From: Synechocystis salina LEGE 00031
Lineage (GTDB): Bacteria > Cyanobacteriota > Cyanobacteriia > Cyanobacteriales > Microcystaceae
DNA length: 60,601 nt
Direction of reading: 5' to 3'
Assembly: GCF_015207985.1 (NCBI RefSeq)
Contig: NZ_JADEVV010000022.1
Location: 1 to 60,601, forward strand
In this document: in pieces, positions 56,189 through 60,601 of the stretch
Numbering within the stretch: position 1 is the first letter of the stretch
Layout: each line of letters opens with the position of its first letter
Notes under the pieces: model-generated
Databases searched by the model: none
What the model was told of the DNA's origin: nothing
Seen by the model: the letters and a program-made list of their open reading frames with translations, nothing else
Made by a program: the position numbers and the translations under genes

Positions 56189-58294
56189 ATGACTATTGAA
56201 TTTGACCCTATAAATTTTGAAGTTAAGCCAGCGTTATTTGTCTTAGACAATTGGCAAACTCACGATTTGCTGAGTATGCACCATACAAATTTTTATAGTC
56301 CTAGATTCATAGTTAACGGTTGGAACGTAATAGACCGCTATGTTCCCCATGATTTGCCGTGGTGTAATGGCTGGGCAGAAAAGGCTTATGAATTTGCCGA
56401 AAAAATATCAGTAGAACGCTATGTAAACTTTGGCAATGTTAGTGCCCCCGCTGGGGTACTACTCCATACTGCTTTTGGTGAAAACCTTGAAGCACTAACC
56501 GTGGCACCGCCAATTGTATCTAACCCTCAACCTTTCCCCTTAGAAGAACCAGAAGAAATAGAATTAATCATTGAACCAAAGAAAACGCTATACCTTACTT
56601 GGTTGACCATAAGTAAAGAAACAAGTATCCCCGTTGATGCTCCCAACGATAAATTACCTGGAAAAACAGGTGTTAATTCACAAGCATCATTAAGGATTTT
56701 TGAAAGAAGGTCTTTTAGTGTTAGCAATCCTACTGACGAAGAAAAAGAATATATCTTTACAGTGCCGATAGATATGGCTAACTTTTCCTTGGTGATAACC
56801 AATGGAAGATTAAAGGAAGAGGGAGAATCTAATGATTTTCTTTATTCTGCTATGTCTTCCAGGCTAGCGGCTTGGGTAGAAAGCTTTGATATTAATTTAA
56901 CTACAATTGTGGGAGCTAGGTTTGGAATGTTAGTGCCCATACCTAGACAAGGTGCTGATGGTCGTTTGTTAGAAGTAAAATTTGCACAGCGTAACAGTGC
57001 TTTTCATTATGCAGGATTGTTATTTGCAAACAATAATCCTTGGGGGCAAGTATTGGAATTAGAAGATTTAGGCTTTCCACCACTGCTAAAACCTGAATAT
57101 GGGTCGATTGCTGAAAAACCAATGCCTAAACAGGTAGACGTAAACAGGAATAAACCTATTGCCTATACAACAGCGAACATTGCAAACCCTATACCACTTC
57201 CAAAATATCCTGATGCCAGTTATCCCCCCAGCAAAAGCTTGGCTTTACACCCAGGGACAGGATACGCATTATTTTTAGGCCCCATGGATTTGCATTCAAT
57301 TACTTATACGCCTTTAGATTCTTATGATTCTCAACAAGACACTGTTAGTTTTGATGAAATAGTAGAATTTTTAGAAAGTGAATTAGAAAGTGAATCTTCT
57401 TATTTAGAGGAAATAATGATGACAGATTCCCCAAGAATTAAAGAAATTCATGCGGCATTGGAGGCCGATCGCTATGGAGTCCACCCCAGCGACCCAGAGA
57501 AAAAACGATTTAACAACTTGGGGAGATACCTGGAAACTCTGGCCTATGCCACTGGCATCGCTTTCAATGAAGACGGCAAAAACATTCCCCAGCCAGAATC
57601 TAACTGGGTTGATGCGGATTACATTGCCACAATTAACGCCAATCAAAGTCTAAGGAACGGGCAATTCGCCGTCCGTGAAGTCAACGACGCTTACGGGCAA
57701 AGAATGGTCTGTGATGCTTTGTTTGAAGTTCGGGCCCGGCAAGTTACCACCACCACCGATGAACAAGGTAATTTGCAAGTTGCCAGCACTTCCCCCGGGG
57801 GCGCAATGCGGGTTCCTCATATCGGAGGCATTTTTGACACCATTCAGGATGATTTGACCAAGTATTGGGGCGGTGGAGACCTTATGGTTCCCAAGATTGA
57901 TGGAACTGGGATCGTGTATTACGACAGCATAGGGGAATGTTTGGCAGATTGCCTCTATATGTTGGGTTCCCACTCCAAAAGCATTAACGAGCTACAAAAT
58001 CAGAGCATAAAATCTGTTTTCTTGTTGCAGGAAATTCTTAGAGCTTTGGGGTTGCCCTGCCACGTTGCCGCAGTTAAGGGAGTCTCCCCTTCTGCTCTTG
58101 GGGAAGAGGGGGGAGTGATGCCGTGCCCTGAATTAGACGAAAAATCCCCCACTTTAGCGAGTCTGATCGGGCTAGTTTTAATCAATTTAAGCAGAGTAGT
58201 GGGGGCCTCAATTGCTTTTCGAGAAGATAATTCTGCACCATCACCGGAGCCAGGGGCAGAACCTGATCCAGACGTTGGCGGCGCAAGTGCTTAA
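56189..58294 (+). CDS. Large unrecognised protein of the late block (701 aa)
   Basis: A 701-residue protein with no recognised domain. The N-terminal about 410 residues are beta-rich (ASLRIFERRSFSVSNPT; FGMLVPIPRQGADG) and coded by A+T-rich DNA. The C-terminal about 290 residues (from MMTDSPRIKEIHAALE) are coded by host-like DNA and hold helices and Gly-rich turns (YWGGGDLMVPKIDGTG). The end is acidic and Pro-rich. The two-part base composition suggests a fusion. The position after a fibre gene suggests a virion or surface component. Confidence 0.6.
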   Translation: MTIEFDPINFEVKPALFVLDNWQTHDLLSMHHTNFYSPRFIVNGWNVIDRYVPHDLPWCNGWAEKAYEFAEKISVERYVNFGNVSAPAGVLLHTAFGENLEALTVAPPIVSNPQPFPLEEPEEIELIIEPKKTLYLTWLTISKETSIPVDAPNDKLPGKTGVNSQASLRIFERRSFSVSNPTDEEKEYIFTVPIDMANFSLVITNGRLKEEGESNDFLYSAMSSRLAAWVESFDINLTTIVGARFGMLVPIPRQGADGRLLEVKFAQRNSAFHYAGLLFANNNPWGQVLELEDLGFPPLLKPEYGSIAEKPMPKQVDVNRNKPIAYTTANIANPIPLPKYPDASYPPSKSLALHPGTGYALFLGPMDLHSITYTPLDSYDSQQDTVSFDEIVEFLESELESESSYLEEIMMTDSPRIKEIHAALEADRYGVHPSDPEKKRFNNLGRYLETLAYATGIAFNEDGKNIPQPESNWVDADYIATINANQSLRNGQFAVREVNDAYGQRMVCDALFEVRARQVTTTTDEQGNLQVASTSPGGAMRVPHIGGIFDTIQDDLTKYWGGGDLMVPKIDGTGIVYYDSIGECLADCLYMLGSHSKSINELQNQSIKSVFLLQEILRALGLPCHVAAVKGVSPSALGEEGGVMPCPELDEKSPTLASLIGLVLINLSRVVGASIAFREDNSAPSPEPGAEPDPDVGGASA

Positions 58295-58311
58295 ATTTAC
58301 AGGTAAAAAAC

Positions 58312-60225
58312 ATGGGACTTAATCCTTTTCTTTGGGGCTGGAAACTTGGCAATTCAATTGCTGATTTTTTCACTCCGCAATTAATCACCGCCGACGAAGA
58401 GAGGCGGGCCATTGAAGATGCGGAACGGCAAAAAACCAATCAATACCGTCCCCCTAAAGCTTATGTACCAGTGGGAGACACAGAATACCAAGTTCCCTTG
58501 CCACCGGCTCCAGTAGCACCCTCCCCAGGGAAGAATTTTTATCCCCCGCCCACCATACGAACAACAGCAACCGTTCAGGAAGCCTATATTCAACCGCAGG
58601 CAGGATTTCCAAATTGGTGGCAGTGGCTTCCTGGGCCATGGCTTTACAATCAACTGCGAAAAAAACCAGAAGTACACCAACCAACGGCAGTTAAAGGACT
58701 TTTTCAGTTTGGGCGGCTGATGGTAGATAACCATTCTGAAGCTCCCTTGGAAATGCCTGAATGGGATTACATGGTGGAAGCAGGCGAATCTCAAGTGGCC
58801 CTTCAGGCTTCTTCTGATGCTTTTGCATGGTGGATAGCAAAAAATGGCGGAGCACCAAATCCAGGGCCTCAAGTTGGGGATTTTTATGATCAAGGCGCAT
58901 TGCTGTGGGCAGTGGATCTGCGGGCTTATAACCAGGGTGTGGCGTTAATGTACGGCATCCAGGCCCCTGCTGATGCTTTTGCCAATATGTGGATTAGAAG
59001 CCGCAATGCTCTTTCTATGATTCCCAGAGGGACAACCTATCAGGCTCTAAATATTAGCCCCATATCTGCTGTTAATCAGCGCAATTATTACGAATGGCAA
59101 GCCGAAGTAGATTCCGGAGTGGGCGGGGCTGGATTGGCAACAAGCATTTCTAATTTAATGCAGGGCTTAAAAGATTCAGTCCCTCGGATTGTTTTGGAAA
59201 ACAGTGGTGGCGGAATTAAGCAGATCCAAAGGGCTCTAGCAACCGACCAATTCCCGTTTTCGGTTCCCATTAGTTTGCTATTGGAGCCAGAAGACATTAA
59301 GGGAAAAGCGGATGAAGAAATATACCAACAAATCGAATCTGTCCCCCAATTGCTGTTGTGGCTAACCAAAGCCCTTGACGAATTGATCGGCAAATTTCCC
59401 ATCACCATGGAGATTGCCGAAAATGACTTGCTAGACATGGATGACGAATTTAAAAAGTGGGAAAGTAGTCCCCCTCCTGGCGTTTCCGATTTGCCCTTCT
59501 ATCTCCGAAATGACAAAATGGTTAGTTATCGGAGAAGTAACGGATTAATTGTTAAAACCGTTAAGGTTCCAAATTTAGCTGAGGCGATCGCCGAAATATT
59601 AGGGATTAATCTAGCAGAGAAAACCACTAACGATTTAGCGGTGGAAATGCTCACTCGTACAATGACCGAAATAGGCAGTACAAAAGCGGTGGCAGTCAAC
59701 GCTAATGCTTGGATTGAAGCGGTGGCAGATTATCTGGGCTTTGAATCTAAGGATGTGACACAAAACGTTGAGTACACCTACAATCCTTTGTTGCAAACAA
59801 AGGAAAGTCAGCCTATTAGTTGGCAACAGCTTCTTAAACCAACGGAAGTGCCCACGGCTATGCCTCAATTTAGCGACAAGTTAACTTTTGAAGCCAAATT
59901 TGAGCTAATCAAAGAAATTCATGCCATTGTGAAAGCCGCTTTAACTGAAGGCATTGGAAAAAGCGATGGGCAGATGCTTTCTCGCTTAAAAGATTTTGCC
60001 AAGGAAATGGGCATCACGCCCAAAGACCCAGACAAAAATAACGACGGCAATTCAGATCAGCCCAAAGAAAAAGACGATTTTGACCGCTTCCTAGAAGATG
60101 TGGAATGGGGATTCATTGGCCAGGGAGCCTGGGCCGCAGAGGGACAAACGAAACCCTATGGGCGAGAATTGGGACAACGCCCACGAATTAAACGATTGGG
60201 TTCCCAAACTACAGATTCAGCTTAA
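58312..60225 (+). CDS. Large unrecognised protein of the late block (637 aa)
   Basis: A 637-residue protein starting MGLNPFLWGWKLGNSIADFF. A Pro/Tyr-rich N-terminal region (PPKAYVPVGDTEYQVPLPPA) leads to a Trp-rich segment (WWQWLPGPWLYNQLRK), a long mixed domain and a C-terminal acidic linker (DPDKNNDGNSDQPKEKDD) with a basic end. No family recognised. It is 17 bp after the 701-residue gene, and the next gene follows by 12 bp, so all are in one operon. Confidence 0.6.
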   Translation: MGLNPFLWGWKLGNSIADFFTPQLITADEERRAIEDAERQKTNQYRPPKAYVPVGDTEYQVPLPPAPVAPSPGKNFYPPPTIRTTATVQEAYIQPQAGFPNWWQWLPGPWLYNQLRKKPEVHQPTAVKGLFQFGRLMVDNHSEAPLEMPEWDYMVEAGESQVALQASSDAFAWWIAKNGGAPNPGPQVGDFYDQGALLWAVDLRAYNQGVALMYGIQAPADAFANMWIRSRNALSMIPRGTTYQALNISPISAVNQRNYYEWQAEVDSGVGGAGLATSISNLMQGLKDSVPRIVLENSGGGIKQIQRALATDQFPFSVPISLLLEPEDIKGKADEEIYQQIESVPQLLLWLTKALDELIGKFPITMEIAENDLLDMDDEFKKWESSPPPGVSDLPFYLRNDKMVSYRRSNGLIVKTVKVPNLAEAIAEILGINLAEKTTNDLAVEMLTRTMTEIGSTKAVAVNANAWIEAVADYLGFESKDVTQNVEYTYNPLLQTKESQPISWQQLLKPTEVPTAMPQFSDKLTFEAKFELIKEIHAIVKAALTEGIGKSDGQMLSRLKDFAKEMGITPKDPDKNNDGNSDQPKEKDDFDRFLEDVEWGFIGQGAWAAEGQTKPYGRELGQRPRIKRLGSQTTDSA

Positions 60226-60237
60226 TTACTTAATTAA

Positions 60238-60601
60238 ATGAGTAGCCTTAACTTGTCCTTAAGCAACTTAAATTCTGGCAAGATTCGCACCCTGGCCACC
60301 AGAACCTTAGATGGTATTCGGGCGATCGGCGGCGCAAAAACTCAAAATGAAGACGAAGACGGAAACGTGCTAGTCAGAATTTTCAACAAAGTTAACAAGT
60401 TTGGAGCAGGAGTTTCTGGCTTTCTCCTTAATGCCATTGGCGGCGGGCTTCTATGGACATTCACCGGCATTATGACCCAGGTTCAAATGGGGGTGCGATA
60501 CCTCTGGAACTTTAACTGGAATGCCACTGATGCAGAGTTGGATCAACAGTATGCAACTTACATGACCATGTTAGCGGGAACCCTTGGGGGAACTATTGGA
60601 A
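60238..60601 (+). CDS. Membrane-associated protein, N-terminal part (cut by window end)
   Basis: The first 121 residues begin MSSLNLSLSNLNSGKIRTLA. They hold Gly-rich hydrophobic segments (GAGVSGFLLNAIGGGLLWTF; MTMLAGTLGGTIG) and an aromatic stretch (VRYLWNFNWNATDAELDQQ). It is a probable membrane protein in the same operon as the 637-residue gene. The rest lies outside the window, so no function can be offered. Confidence 0.55.
   Translation, partial: MSSLNLSLSNLNSGKIRTLATRTLDGIRAIGGAKTQNEDEDGNVLVRIFNKVNKFGAGVSGFLLNAIGGGLLWTFTGIMTQVQMGVRYLWNFNWNATDAELDQQYATYMTMLAGTLGGTIG

Larger units (their letters stand above)
47792..60601. mobile_element. Integrated element in tRNA-Phe, left part (continues past window)
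   Basis: The left edge is a 42-bp tRNA-Phe 3' fragment. Then follow a tyrosine recombinase, a D5-type primase-helicase, an XRE-type regulator, small coiled-coil and membrane proteins and a run of rightward late-type genes. These include a tail-fibre-like collagen protein. The mosaic base composition and a 4.8-kb stretch without HIP1 sites set it apart from the chromosomal part. The intact tRNA-Phe gene is expected at the right end, outside the window. No capsid, terminase or conjugation gene is seen so far. Confidence 0.85.

Overview
The window looks like a chromosomal segment of a unicellular cyanobacterium of the Synechocystis type. The palindrome GGCGATCGCC (HIP1) recurs throughout, the GC content is moderate, and gene content is cyanobacterial: CyanoQ (psbQ), a type I glutamine synthetase with an NtcA box, glutamate decarboxylase, a FHA-CHAT surface protein, and a cydAB oxidase. 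From memory, blocks such as gpsA-glnA-hybrid kinase-PleD-like regulator-FKBP and gad-nitrilase-ureD-psbQ-SPFH resemble Synechocystis sp. PCC 6803. I could not check this or assign a strain. || Layout. 1-1700 is a gene graveyard: remnants of an MNT/HepT toxin-antitoxin pair and a RelE-type pair, a small DUF6887-like gene and a possible MITE. 1722-8455 holds a secreted 5'-nucleotidase, a GNAT acetyltransferase, a HerA-like ATPase, and an MCE/ABC lipid-transport pair with a small HTH gene. 8703-13562 is one 1619-residue FHA-CHAT protein. 13706-24610 carries gpsA, glnA, a large hybrid kinase with a diguanylate cyclase, an FKBP isomerase, 5-formyl-THF cyclo-ligase and a HAD phosphatase. 24715-35263 holds a C-methyltransferase, gad, a DUF433/DUF5615 toxin-antitoxin pair, a nitrilase, ureD, psbQ, an SPFH protein, a gamma-carbonic-anhydrase-like protein, a dienelactone hydrolase, ackA and trmB. 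35271-47612 holds an Rpn nuclease, cydBA, Uma2, lepB, several cyanobacterial conserved proteins, two methyltransferases, a lone receiver, a VOC protein and an MscS channel. || From 47792 to the window end lies the left part of an integrated element. Its left edge is a 42-bp 3' fragment of a tRNA-Phe gene, next to a tyrosine recombinase. Next come a D5-type primase-helicase with a possible antisense RNA over its leader, an XRE-type regulator with a perfect 19-bp operator-like palindrome, small coiled-coil and membrane proteins, and a rightward block of large genes. That block has a collagen-like tail-fibre-type protein, a 54-residue coupled ORF, 701- and 637-residue proteins I do not recognise, and a membrane protein cut by the window end. 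No capsid, terminase, portal or conjugation gene is visible here, so this may be an unusual provirus, phage satellite or tycheposon-like element. Its right end, expected at the intact tRNA-Phe gene, is outside the window. || Two accessory insertions in the chromosomal part are bracketed by copies of the neighbouring gene's end. The DUF433/DUF5615 pair sits between two 27-bp copies of the gad start. The Rpn gene sits between two roughly 200-bp copies of the trmB 3' end. The nitrogen-related genes (glnA with NtcA box, gad, nitrilase, ureD) and the energy genes (ackA, cydAB, psbQ) are ordinary housekeeping neighbours.
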